Assembly: GCA_029940125.1 (NCBI GenBank)
Contig: JAOZRP010000051.1
Span: 1 to 10,820 of the forward strand
Direction: 5' to 3'
From: a bacterium
GTDB taxonomy: Bacteria; Desulfobacterota; Anaeroferrophillalia; Anaeroferrophillales; Anaeroferrophillaceae
DNA: 10,820 bases
Shown: positions 1 to 7,503 of the stretch, piece by piece
How positions within the stretch are numbered: position 1 is the stretch's first letter
How the letters are laid out: each line of letters begins with the position of its first letter
Made by a program: the position numbers and the translations under genes
Notes under the pieces: generated by a model
Told to the model about the DNA's origin: nothing
Database searches by the model: none
Seen by the model: the letters and a program-made list of their open reading frames with translations, nothing else

Positions 1-2
1 TC

Positions 3-1196
3 CTACGATTCCCGCTTGATAATCACGGCCATGGTTGCGCCGCCGCCGCCACAGATGGAAGCCACTCCAAGCTCCTTGTCCAGGCGCTTCAAGGCATAAT
101 ACAAGGTTACAATAATCCGGGCGCCACTGCAGCCGGTGGGATGCCCCAGAGCAATGGCCCCGCCGTGAACATTGAGGCGGTCAAGGTCCAAATTCAGCAT
201 GGCCACATTGCCCAGCACCTGGGAAGCGAAAGCTTCATTGATTTCAAACAAATCAATGTCACCAAGCTCCATGCCGGCCCTTTTAAGCACCTTGGGGATG
301 GCAATCCCCGGTCCTTCGCCCATGTAGGTGCCGTCAACCGCGGCCTGGGTAAAATCAACAACGGAAAACAGCGGCTTCACGCCCCGCTTTTCTGCTTCTT
401 CCCGGGTCATGGCCACCAGCATTGCCGACCCGTCCGTCAAACCGCAGGCGTTCCCGGCGGTTACCTTGCCATCCTTCTTAAAGGCCGTCCGCAGCGTTTT
501 CAGTTTTTCCACCGTCGATTCCGCCTTGATAGATTCATCGGCCGCGAACTGAAATTCAGGTTTTTTCCGCGTTGCCGGCACCGTCACCGGGGTAATTTCC
601 TCATCGAACCAGCCGTTGGCCCGGGCCTGGTCAGCCCGCTTATGGGAGTTGACCGCGTAAAGATCCATGTCCTCACGGCTGATGTTGTACTTTTCGCCCA
701 CATTTTCCGCCGTCATCCCCATGCTGACCCGGGCAATGGGATCGAAGCTGTCACCCCAGCCGTCTTCCAGGGTCCGATCGCCCATTTTGAACCCTCCAAA
801 CCGGGCGCCTTTCAACAGGTAGGGAATGGTGCTCATGGATTCCATCCCCCCGCACAGAATAATATTCCCCTGCTCCATCACTATCTGCTGAACCGCCATC
901 GACACCGCTTTCATGCCGGCGGGACAGGCCTTGTTGATCGTCACCCCGGGGATATGCTGAGCGCAACCGGCTTTCAAAGCCACCGTCCGGCCTGGATTGA
1001 CATGGTTGCCGGCCTGGCGACAATTGCCAATGATAGCTTCATCAACTTCATCACCGGCAACATTGGCCCGTTTCAGCGCCTCACGAGCCGGGAAGGAGCC
1101 CAATTCATAGACTATCATGTCCTTCAAGGTTCCACCAAAACTGCCCATGGGGGTGCGAACCGCACTGACAAAAACTACATCACTCATTTTGCGCAT
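3..1196 (-). CDS. Acetyl-CoA C-acetyltransferase-type thiolase (class II thiolase)
   Basis: A complete 397-aa thiolase, the usual length for biosynthetic/degradative acetyl-CoA acetyltransferases. It catalyses reversible CoA-dependent cleavage or Claisen condensation of 3-ketoacyl-CoA in the cytoplasm. Seen: the nucleophilic Cys91 in Asn-Lys-Ala-Cys-Pro-Ala-Gly-Met, the Asn320-Glu-Ala-Phe motif, His352 in Gly-His-Pro-Thr-Gly, and the acid/base Cys382 in Cys-Gly-Gly-Gly-Gly-Ala. All catalytic residues are present. The start ATG at 1196 is preferred over the ATG three codons later because AGGAGA lies 7 nt upstream of it. Oddities: Cys-Pro-Ala replaces the common Cys-Ala-Ser around the nucleophile, and Asn-Ala-Cys-Gly-Leu-Thr-Asp replaces the common Asn-Ala-Ser-Gly-Ile-Asn-Asp, so it is probably a divergent subgroup. 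Substrate chain length cannot be told. A role in beta-oxidation after aromatic ring cleavage is an inference from the nearby bam genes, which lie on the other strand. Confidence 0.93.
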   Translation of the reverse strand: MRKMSDVVFVSAVRTPMGSFGGTLKDMIVYELGSFPAREALKRANVAGDEVDEAIIGNCRQAGNHVNPGRTVALKAGCAQHIPGVTINKACPAGMKAVSMAVQQIVMEQGNIILCGGMESMSTIPYLLKGARFGGFKMGDRTLEDGWGDSFDPIARVSMGMTAENVGEKYNISREDMDLYAVNSHKRADQARANGWFDEEITPVTVPATRKKPEFQFAADESIKAESTVEKLKTLRTAFKKDGKVTAGNACGLTDGSAMLVAMTREEAEKRGVKPLFSVVDFTQAAVDGTYMGEGPGIAIPKVLKRAGMELGDIDLFEINEAFASQVLGNVAMLNLDLDRLNVHGGAIALGHPTGCSGARIIVTLYYALKRLDKELGVASICGGGGATMAVIIKRES

Positions 1197-1563
1197 TGCA
1201 TATCTCCTGAAAATCCATCCTGGTTAAAGATCTTAAAACATCGATACCTGCCCATGAAGTAAAAACTTGTAAAAAGCAATAAACATGCCATTGAACCGCC
1301 CCGGTGATTTCGGCAGAACGAATGATTAGGCCTGTATTCAGAATGCCTTTTCTGCCCGTTTCTTGACCTGTTGCGGGTTCATCAGCGCTGGAAAAAGGAG
1401 AATATTAATCTTAAAGACACAGCCGCGGCCTGCCATTGAACACATTGCTGACATTCGGCACATTGTCCGCCGCCACCCGGCTCCATCAACGATCAATTTT
1501 CACCATCTCAGGTGAATTTCTGCTAAGGGATCACCTCAGTCCGGCAGGAATCAACCCGGCTTT
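1197..1563. other. Intergenic region between mpl and thiolase
   Basis: This 367-bp gap separates two minus-strand genes. No convincing coding frame was found. On the mpl side there are nested short inverted repeats: TTCACC (1499-1504) with GGTGAA (1511-1516), and AGGTGA (1510-1515) with TCACCT (1531-1536). These could fold as mutually exclusive hairpins beyond the mpl stop, but no T-run follows on the minus strand, so a Rho-independent terminator is not supported. The thiolase promoter should lie near 1210-1300 in AT-rich sequence; no clear -35/-10 pair was seen. Confidence 0.5.
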
Positions 1564-2988
1564 TCACCGCCGGCAACCGGCAAACTCCTGAACGCGGGCA
1601 AACAGGCCCCCGAAGTCTCCGGTACTCATGATGACCACCAGGCGCGGTTCATGATCCCGGCCGGTGATCCGGGCAAAGATATCCTCCACGTCGGCAGCCG
1701 CCGTGGCCGGAACGCCCCGGGCGGTTATCTCTGCCGCCAGCTTGTCTGTCGCCAGGCGATGATCCGCGCTGAGGTTCTCTCCCCGGTAAACCGGGGCGAT
1801 GACAACCTCATCGGCAGCCCCGAAAGCCGCCGCCAGTTCATCCTGAAACAGGGCCCGCCGGCTGGTTGCCGTTCGCGGCTCAAACACCGCAATTAATTTT
1901 CTCCGGGGATGATGCTCCGCCAGGGCCCGCAAGGTTTTGTCAATCGCGGTTGGATGGTGGGCGAAGTCGCTGACATAAACGGTTTCCCCTTTACGGGCAA
2001 TAACTTCCTGACGCCGCTTCACCCCCTTAAACGAGGTCAAAGCTTTTTCAATCAGGGCTCGTTCAATCCCCAACCGCCGGGCCAGCAGGTAAACGGCAAG
2101 GACGTTCTCGGCATTGTGGCGGCCGATGGTGGCGGTTGACAGGGTAAACGAACCTCCATCCTTATCCTCCACCACCAAGCGGGAACCCGCTTCAAGGGGC
2201 TCAAAGCCAGTCAGCTGATAATCGGCGGTTGAAGCGGCTCCATAGGTTGCCACCGGACAGGGACTTTCCCGCAGCAGCCCCATGAGACGCCGGTTGTCGG
2301 CGGCGGCAATAATCACCCCGTCTGCCGGCATTCCGGCAATCAACCGGCTAAATTCCGCTTCAATCTCTCCAATGTCGTGAAAGATGTCAACATGATCCAT
2401 TTCCACTCCGGTAAGCAGCAGGTGCGTGGGACGATAATGGTGAAACTTGGCCTGGCGATCGAAAAATGCCGCGTTATATTCATCCCCTTCCAGCACAAAC
2501 AGAGACTTTGAACCCAGCTGAAAATTGGCGGAAAAGTTGTTGACCAGGCCGCCGACCAGGAAAGAAGGCTCCAGGCCGGCAGTCTGCAGCACCCAGGCAG
2601 CCAGGGCTGAAGTCGTGGTTTTCCCATGGGTTCCGGCAACCACCGTCCTGATCGGCGCCGCCGCCAGGAATTCAGACCATAAAACCTCCGGCAGGGATTT
2701 ATAGCTCAATCCCAGGGACAAGGTTTTCTGCACCTCGGGGTTTTCCCGGGCCGCCACGTTGCCAACCACCACCATCTGCAGCTCAGGCGTAATGCGCTCC
2801 GCCTCATATCCCGGCAGCACCGCAATGCCATGCCGGGCCAGAACGCCGTTCATGGGCGGGTAGCTTCCCGCGTCCGAGCCGCTCACCAGCCAGCCCCGCT
2901 GCTGCAGCATGCAGGCCAGTGCCGCCATGGCCGTCCCGCAGATTCCAATCAAATGAACTCTGCCCTTGTCAACCGTATCCCGTTCCAT
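1564..2988 (-). CDS. mpl: UDP-N-acetylmuramate:L-alanyl-gamma-D-glutamyl-meso-diaminopimelate ligase (murein peptide ligase)
   Basis: A 474-aa Mur ligase of the Mpl type. It attaches the recycled tripeptide L-Ala-D-Glu-meso-DAP to UDP-MurNAc in the cytoplasm, returning cell-wall turnover products to peptidoglycan synthesis. Seen: an N-terminal nucleotide-binding fold with His-Leu-Ile-Gly-Ile-Cys-Gly-Thr (12-19), the ATP P-loop Gly-Thr-His-Gly-Lys-Thr-Thr-Thr (119-126), the Glu-Gly-Asp-Glu-Tyr-Asn segment with Phe-Phe-Asp (167-177), a central-domain GRHNAEN motif (289-295), Lys-Gly-Val-Lys-Arg-Arg-Gln (321-327), and Asp-Phe-Ala-His-His-Pro (341-346). The Glu-Tyr-Asn-Ala-Ala-Phe-Phe-Asp segment and the His-His-Pro pair favour Mpl over MurC. 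ATG at 2988 is supported by GAGGTGA (2999-3005 on the + strand numbering), 10 nt upstream. The last residues are Gly-Cys-Arg-Arg before a TGA stop. It is divergent from the bam operon and probably functionally unrelated to it; it implies a meso-DAP cell wall. Confidence 0.93.
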   Translation of the reverse strand: MERDTVDKGRVHLIGICGTAMAALACMLQQRGWLVSGSDAGSYPPMNGVLARHGIAVLPGYEAERITPELQMVVVGNVAARENPEVQKTLSLGLSYKSLPEVLWSEFLAAAPIRTVVAGTHGKTTTSALAAWVLQTAGLEPSFLVGGLVNNFSANFQLGSKSLFVLEGDEYNAAFFDRQAKFHHYRPTHLLLTGVEMDHVDIFHDIGEIEAEFSRLIAGMPADGVIIAAADNRRLMGLLRESPCPVATYGAASTADYQLTGFEPLEAGSRLVVEDKDGGSFTLSTATIGRHNAENVLAVYLLARRLGIERALIEKALTSFKGVKRRQEVIARKGETVYVSDFAHHPTAIDKTLRALAEHHPRRKLIAVFEPRTATSRRALFQDELAAAFGAADEVVIAPVYRGENLSADHRLATDKLAAEITARGVPATAAADVEDIFARITGRDHEPRLVVIMSTGDFGGLFARVQEFAGCRR

Positions 2989-3436
2989 TCTCTCTTTTTC
3001 ACCTCAAACTTAATCCGTAAACCAGCACCCGGACAGGCTGTTCAAGCACCACCTCCCGATTCTCCACGCCCCTGCTTTTAACAGGTATGAAACCAATAAT
3101 CAACCAAGCCTCCGCGACCTGCCGGCTCCCTGCCGCCACCGGCCGCCAAAAGCGGATTGTTGACCACCCCTCCGAAACCCGGGCTCCCGGAGGAATATTC
3201 TCCGACAGAAATGGCACAATAATTGCTGTTTTACGGCTTGCCAGGTTTGAAAAAATACCGAGAACAACAAAAGCATGGGCAATTGACACCTGATAATGTC
3301 TCGCTGAAACGGGTAAAACCCGGCACATTTTGCAAATGGTGATTTTCTATCATCTGCCGGTAAAAAAACATGAAATGCTTTTTGCGGTGACGAGGGTGAC
3401 AAAAACAGCAATTTTATGGTAGGGGGAAGCACTCAG

Positions 3437-3473
3437 GAAAATAATGGGATTTCCCTCCGGAAGCATTATTTTC
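3437..3473. repeat. Perfect 10-bp inverted repeat upstream of bamB (candidate operator)
   Basis: GAAAATAATG (3437-3446) is matched exactly by its reverse complement CATTATTTTC (3464-3473) across a 17-nt spacer. The spacer itself contains TTCC-CTCC-GGAA (3451-3462), so the transcript could form a two-tier hairpin. It lies about 160 bp before the bamB start. An operator for a dimeric regulator or a leader RNA structure are both possible. It is not followed directly by a T-run, which argues against a terminator. Confidence 0.5.
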
Positions 3474-3554
3474 GGATAAGGTTAAAAAAACAAGGATTGT
3501 CCCGCCGGGAGACGAAATGCATCCGGCACCAGGTAAAAACCGCGCTTCCCATCT

Positions 3555-3574
3555 TAGGTCAGAATAGGTCAGAA
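3555..3574 (+). repeat. Tandem 10-bp direct repeat upstream of bamB (candidate activator site)
   Basis: TAGGTCAGAA occurs twice with no gap (3555-3564 and 3565-3574), so the two copies lie about one helical turn apart on the same face of the DNA. The repeat ends 57 bp before the bamB start codon, in the region where a promoter or regulator site is expected. Binding by a regulator is an inference; no family can be named. Confidence 0.45.
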
Positions 3575-3631
3575 AAAGTAAAGAAAGCGCGGGAGACCAC
3601 AGCGCACGTAGGGTAAATAAGGGGTAAAAAA

Positions 3632-5632
3632 ATGAGGTATGCAGAAACAGGTTTTAATTTAGAGATTGATCTGAGCCGGGGAAACATCGAGAGAGTCGCC
3701 ACCGACCCAAAAGACACCGAGCTGTACCTGGGAGGCTTGGGAACCAATGCTAAAATCCTCTGGGATCGGGTCCCCCCCGAGGTTGACGCCTTTTCTCCCG
3801 ACAATCTCCTGATCTTCAGTGCCGGTCTTTTATGCGGGACACCGGCCACCGGCTGCAACCGCACCATCGTTTCTACCATGTCACCGCAGACCAAGCTGAT
3901 GGCTTTTTCGATGATGGGCGGCTTCTGGGCCCCGGAACTGAAATACGCCGGCTACGACAAAGTAATCCTGCGCGGCAAGTCGCCGGATCTGGTCTATATC
4001 TGGATACACAACGACCAGGTGGAGATTCGCGACGCCTCCCACCTGGCCGGCAAGGGCGCCATTGAAACCGCGGAACTGATCAAACAGGAACTCCGCGAAC
4101 CGAAAGCCCAGGTGGCCGCCATCGGCCTGGCGGGGGAAAACCGGGTTTTTTACGCTTCCATTGAACAGGGCCGGTCCAGTGCCAGCCGCGGCGGCATCGG
4201 AGCCGTGATGGGAGACAAAAAGGTAAAAGCAATCGTTGTGCGGGGAACGAATGATATCAACATCGCTCAACCGGCCGAATTTATCGGGCTCTGCAACGAA
4301 GTGCTGGAATACATTAAGTACCGCGAGGAGCATCCCATTCCCGGGGTCATGCCCATTCTCGCCGGACTGGGATCGCCCCAGGAGATGAAGGTTCATGATG
4401 AAAAATGGCATACCGAAAATTTCATGTGGGGAAACTCGCGCGTCCGCAGAAAAGGATTCTGGAACGATGAAATTGCGGAAAACTGGAAAGAAACGCTGGA
4501 AAGCGCCCGGACGCGGCTGATCAGCTGCTTCAACTGCCCGATGAAGTGCGGCGCCACCATTTCCATGCCCGGGCTGCCCACCTACATGATGAAGTGCTTC
4601 ACCAAGCTTACCTATACCATGGGGGCCTTTTCGGACCTTGATTTCGGCCTGAGAATCGCCCAGCGGGCGACGGAATACGGCGTCGACGGCTTTTCAACGC
4701 CGCAGGTAATGGCCTTCGCCCTTGAGCTGTATGAAAACGGCATCCTCACCGATGACGATTTCCCGGGCATGCCTGAAGACAATGAAGGCCGGTTCTACTG
4801 GCTGCTGGACCGCATCGTGCGTCGGGAGGGAATCGGCGACGTGCTGGCCGATGGCACCTACTGGGCGGCCAAGGCGATCGGCAAAGGAGCCGAGGAGTAT
4901 GCCCATAATACGATCAAAAAGCATGAACAGCTGCCGCTGAAACTGTCAATGCTCAATCCCATTTATTTCCTGATGTACTCCACCGGTGAAAAGATAAACA
5001 TCACCCAGATCGAAGGACAGTTTCCCCAGGCGCCTTTTCCCAAACGGGAGCAGCGGGAGGAGTTTGTCAAGGATTGGATCCAGGTTCCCGATGAAAAATT
5101 CAAACAATATTTTCTGGACTGGGAACCGCGCGGAGAAAACTCAATGCCTTACTACCCAACCGTGCCGATGGTTTGCGACATCGTCGACTGGCAGGAAATG
5201 ATGCACTACATCGATGACGCTCTCGGCCAGTGCGCCGGCCTGTCGTCTTTTCCCTTGAAGCCTCCGTATCACATCCACAACTACCCGAAGTTCATTTCCG
5301 CCGGAGCGGGAATCGATATGGATGAAGATTCACTGACCCAGGCAGCCAGAAGATACCGAACCCTGGTCAGGGCCATCAACATCAGGAGAGGGATGCGGAG
5401 AGCGGACGAGAAGCCGCCGGCAGACCACTGGAAAAAGAGATTTCCCGAGCTTGAAGCAAAACTCCTGGATGAATACTATAAACTCAAGGGCTGGAACAAG
5501 GAAGGCATTCCTACGCAGGAAGCCCTGCATAAGCTGGGTCTGGATTACGTCAGCAGGGATTTTATCGAGAGGGGAATCCTGACCGAAGGGGAAGAGGCAT
5601 CGGTCCCGGAAGATTCTGAAAAAAAAGAGTAG
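3632..5632 (+). CDS. bamB: Class II benzoyl-CoA reductase, tungsten-containing catalytic subunit BamB (AOR family)
   Basis: A 666-aa member of the aldehyde:ferredoxin oxidoreductase family, cytoplasmic, binding a tungsten bis-pyranopterin and one [4Fe-4S] cluster. BamB reduces benzoyl-CoA to cyclohexa-1,5-diene-1-carbonyl-CoA without ATP hydrolysis. Seen: the AOR N-terminal region with Gly-Gly-Leu-Gly-Thr-Asn (34-39), Gly-Thr-Pro-Ala-Thr-Gly (69-74) and Ser-Arg-Gly-Gly-Ile-Gly-Ala-Val-Met-Gly (185-194); the cluster cysteines C299-x2-C302-x3-C306 with distal C534; and Glu251, His255, Glu257, His260 and Cys322. As I recall, those five numbered positions match active-site and metal-site residues of Geobacter metallireducens BamB, and the residue numbers even coincide. 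That is why I prefer BamB over a general aldehyde oxidoreductase. ATG at 3632 has AAGGGGT 6 nt upstream. It is the first gene of the bamBCDEF run; bamC starts 18 nt after its stop. A related arylcarboxyl-CoA reductase (another aromatic acyl-CoA) cannot be excluded. Confidence 0.9.
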   Translation: MRYAETGFNLEIDLSRGNIERVATDPKDTELYLGGLGTNAKILWDRVPPEVDAFSPDNLLIFSAGLLCGTPATGCNRTIVSTMSPQTKLMAFSMMGGFWAPELKYAGYDKVILRGKSPDLVYIWIHNDQVEIRDASHLAGKGAIETAELIKQELREPKAQVAAIGLAGENRVFYASIEQGRSSASRGGIGAVMGDKKVKAIVVRGTNDINIAQPAEFIGLCNEVLEYIKYREEHPIPGVMPILAGLGSPQEMKVHDEKWHTENFMWGNSRVRRKGFWNDEIAENWKETLESARTRLISCFNCPMKCGATISMPGLPTYMMKCFTKLTYTMGAFSDLDFGLRIAQRATEYGVDGFSTPQVMAFALELYENGILTDDDFPGMPEDNEGRFYWLLDRIVRREGIGDVLADGTYWAAKAIGKGAEEYAHNTIKKHEQLPLKLSMLNPIYFLMYSTGEKINITQIEGQFPQAPFPKREQREEFVKDWIQVPDEKFKQYFLDWEPRGENSMPYYPTVPMVCDIVDWQEMMHYIDDALGQCAGLSSFPLKPPYHIHNYPKFISAGAGIDMDEDSLTQAARRYRTLVRAINIRRGMRRADEKPPADHWKKRFPELEAKLLDEYYKLKGWNKEGIPTQEALHKLGLDYVSRDFIERGILTEGEEASVPEDSEKKE

Positions 5633-5650
5633 AGACATAGAGGCTAGGGG

Positions 5651-6196
5651 GTGGATACCGTGAATGGTGAAAAAAAGAAGAAGATTATAAAAACAATCAA
5701 GATTGATGTTGACAAGTGCAACGGCTGTCGGGCCTGTGAGGTCATTTGCTCCGCCTTCCACGCCGAGCCGAAATACAGCAGCAACAACCCGGCGAGATCC
5801 CGGATCAAGGTGATCCGCGATCCGCTGCGGGACATCTACATCCCGGTTTACGCGGGAGAATATACGGTTGCCGAATGCGCCGGCCGGGACAAGTACATCA
5901 TTGACGGCAAGGAATACGACGAGTGCGCCTTCTGCCGGGCTTCCTGCCCCTCCCGGGAAGATTTCAAGGAACCGGACTCCGGCCTGCCCCTGAAGTGCGA
6001 TATGTGTGAAGGCGAGGATGAACCTTTATGCGTCAAGTGGTGCCTGGCCGACGCCCTGATTTATGAAGAGCGGGAAGAGGAAGTTGAAGAAGAGGAAACG
6101 CTGGAAGAACTGGAAGTCGGCCTTGAATCATTGGCCAGCAAGTATGGACTTCAGGAGCTGAAAGAAGCTCTGGCCCGCCTGTCCCAGCAGGGCTGA
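5651..6196 (+). CDS. bamC: Benzoyl-CoA reductase electron-transfer subunit BamC (three-cluster ferredoxin-like)
   Basis: A 181-aa iron-sulfur protein of the DmsB/HycB-like polyferredoxin type, which passes electrons from the Hdr-like module to BamB. Cysteines (numbered from the GTG at 5651): C23-x2-C26-x2-C29-x3-C33, then C76, then C92-x2-C95-x3-C99, then C116-x2-C119-x7-C127-x3-C131. These twelve suit three [4Fe-4S] clusters. The lysine-rich N-terminus (residues 8-11) contrasts with a very acidic stretch at about 139-153, before a C-terminal helix. No signal peptide or membrane segment is seen, so it is cytoplasmic. The start is ambiguous. GTG at 5651 has AGAGG 7 nt upstream; GTG at 5660, in the same frame, has GGGGG 8 nt upstream and would give a protein three residues shorter. 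It is tightly packed behind bamB (18-nt gap), which fits co-expression and a BamBC subcomplex. Confidence 0.9.
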   Translation: MDTVNGEKKKKIIKTIKIDVDKCNGCRACEVICSAFHAEPKYSSNNPARSRIKVIRDPLRDIYIPVYAGEYTVAECAGRDKYIIDGKEYDECAFCRASCPSREDFKEPDSGLPLKCDMCEGEDEPLCVKWCLADALIYEEREEEVEEEETLEELEVGLESLASKYGLQELKEALARLSQQG

Positions 6197-6248
6197 GGAT
6201 TGAGAGTCAGACCAAATCGGAAAGTTGGAAAAAGGATAGATAAAGACA

Positions 6249-7400
6249 GTGGAAACCGCAACTCCCTTCAAAGAAATCGTTGACGAGATCAAAGAGGCCG
6301 GCGGGGAAACCTTCAAGCTCTGTTATCAGTGCGGCAAATGTGACTCAGTCTGTCCCTGGAATAAAGTCATAACCTTCAGCATGCGCCGGGTCATCCGCGA
6401 AGCCGCCTTTGGCTTGACTGACATCGAAGGAGAAAGCATCTGGCGCTGCACAACCTGCGGCAAATGCGTTCAGCAATGTCCGCGGCAGGTAAACCAGATT
6501 GAACTCGGCGTATCGCTGCGCCGGATCGCCACCACCTACCAGGTTTTCCCCACTTCCGTTAAACCGGTTCGCACGGTCAGCGGCAGCCTGGTCGGCGACG
6601 GCAACCCGCTCAACGAAGATCGGCAGAAAAGGGCTGACTGGGCCAAAGGCCAGCCGGTCAAAACCTTTGCCGAGGGCATGGAGATCCTCTATTTTGTCGG
6701 CTGCTACTTAAGCTATGACGCCAGGCTGAAAAAAGTGGCGGTGGCAACGGCCAACGTCCTGCATAAGGCCGGGGTTGATTTCGGCATCCTGGGACCCAAG
6801 GAGAGCTGCTGCGGCGAAAGCATCCGCAAAACCGGCGACGAGGACGTTTTCAGGCGCCTGGCAACGGACAACATCAAGACGTTCATTGACAACGGGGTTA
6901 AGAAAATAGTCGTATCGTCACCGCACTGCTACCACACCTTTAAGAACGAATATCCGGAATTTATGGTCAATTTCGAAATTGTCCATATCAATCAGTACCT
7001 CGCCGAGCTTCTTGCCGCCGGCAGGCTCGAACTCACCGGGGAGTACCATAAAAAGGTCACCTACCATGATCCCTGCTACCTGGGCAGGCACAACGACATT
7101 TACGAGGAGCCCCGGGAAGTGCTGCAGAAGATTCCCGGCCTGGAACTGGTGGAGATGGCTGATTCGCGCCGGAACAGCCTCTGCTGCGGCGGCGGCGGCG
7201 GGCGGATCTGGATGGAAACCCCCAAAAATGAGCGATTTTCTGACCTGAGGATCAACCAGGCGCTGGAAACGGGGGCCCAGATTCTGGCAACCTCCTGTCC
7301 CTATTGCATCACCAATTTCGAAGAAAGCCGGCTGAGCCTCGAACCGGACCAGGTCTTGGAAATCAGGGATATTACGGAAATTATCAATGAGGTTCTTTAA
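6249..7400 (+). CDS. bamD: HdrD-like iron-sulfur subunit BamD (ferredoxin plus two CCG domains)
   Basis: A 383-aa protein built like HdrD, i.e. HdrC and HdrB fused. It is a likely electron carrier between the HdrA-like BamE and BamBC in the cytoplasm. Seen: two [4Fe-4S] motifs, C25-x2-C28-x2-C31-x3-C35-Pro and C67-x2-C70-x2-C73-x3-C77-Pro. Two CCG (cysteine-rich) domains follow. The first has C152, C187-C188-Gly and C227, with Ser224 where a fourth-position cysteine would be expected. The second is complete, with C276, C312-C313-Gly, C350 and C353. In heterodisulfide reductases, complete CCG domains bind a noncubane [4Fe-4S] cluster, so only the second domain has the full ligand set. The start is GTG at 6249 with AAGGA about 12 nt upstream, a rather long spacing. 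It lies 52 nt after bamC and 103 nt before bamE. The bamD name rests on gene order and architecture. Confidence 0.86.
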   Translation: METATPFKEIVDEIKEAGGETFKLCYQCGKCDSVCPWNKVITFSMRRVIREAAFGLTDIEGESIWRCTTCGKCVQQCPRQVNQIELGVSLRRIATTYQVFPTSVKPVRTVSGSLVGDGNPLNEDRQKRADWAKGQPVKTFAEGMEILYFVGCYLSYDARLKKVAVATANVLHKAGVDFGILGPKESCCGESIRKTGDEDVFRRLATDNIKTFIDNGVKKIVVSSPHCYHTFKNEYPEFMVNFEIVHINQYLAELLAAGRLELTGEYHKKVTYHDPCYLGRHNDIYEEPREVLQKIPGLELVEMADSRRNSLCCGGGGGRIWMETPKNERFSDLRINQALETGAQILATSCPYCITNFEESRLSLEPDQVLEIRDITEIINEVL

Positions 7401-7503
7401 AATCGTCGGAACAGGAAACTTCCTGAGATCATGAAATAAACAGTGAAGAGCCAACTGTTAAAAAATCATTGCGGATTTAAAAAATCTGATGAGGAGATAG
7501 AAC
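7401..7503 (+). other. bamD-bamE intercistronic region with two small hairpins
   Basis: Two perfect inverted repeats lie between the genes: CAGGAA/TTCCTG (7412-7417/7420-7425) and AACAGT/ACTGTT (7439-7444/7454-7459). Neither is followed by a T-run, so they do not look like terminators; mRNA processing or stability elements are possible. The bamE ribosome binding site GAGGAG (7491-7496) is 7 nt before the GTG at 7504. Confidence 0.4.

Larger units (their letters stand above)
2989..3631. other. Divergent intergenic region between mpl and bamB
   Basis: This 643-bp region should hold the promoters of both mpl and the bam operon. Base composition shifts from mixed near mpl to A-rich near bamB. 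Seen: a GGTGAC direct repeat (3386-3391 and 3395-3400), a perfect 10-bp inverted repeat (3437-3446/3464-3473), a short TCCCG-C-CGGGA dyad (3499-3509), and a perfect tandem 10-bp repeat (3555-3574). The ribosome binding site of bamB is AAGGGGT at 3619-3625, 6 nt before the ATG. No confident -35/-10 pair was identified; TTGACA at 3283-3288 has no good -10 at the right distance. A minus-strand open frame (2999-3328, 109 codons) ends within the mpl ribosome binding site, but it has no clear ribosome binding site and resembles no family I know. Confidence 0.6.

Noticed and set aside
141..1262. 373-codon plus-strand open frame opposite the thiolase
   Set aside because: It is an antisense shadow of the well-supported thiolase gene, with unlikely composition rich in His, Arg and Pro.
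1499..1536. Rho-independent terminator downstream of mpl
   Set aside because: Short inverted repeats exist, but the stems are only 6 bp and no T-run follows on the minus strand.
3283..3297. Sigma-70 promoter using TTGACA and GATAAT
   Set aside because: The two hexamers are only about 3 nt apart, and no -10 lies 16-18 nt after TTGACA. Each is probably chance.
3321..3334. Sigma-54 promoter (CGGCACATTTTGCA)
   Set aside because: The GG and GC elements are separated by 8 nt instead of the required 10, so the spacing is wrong.
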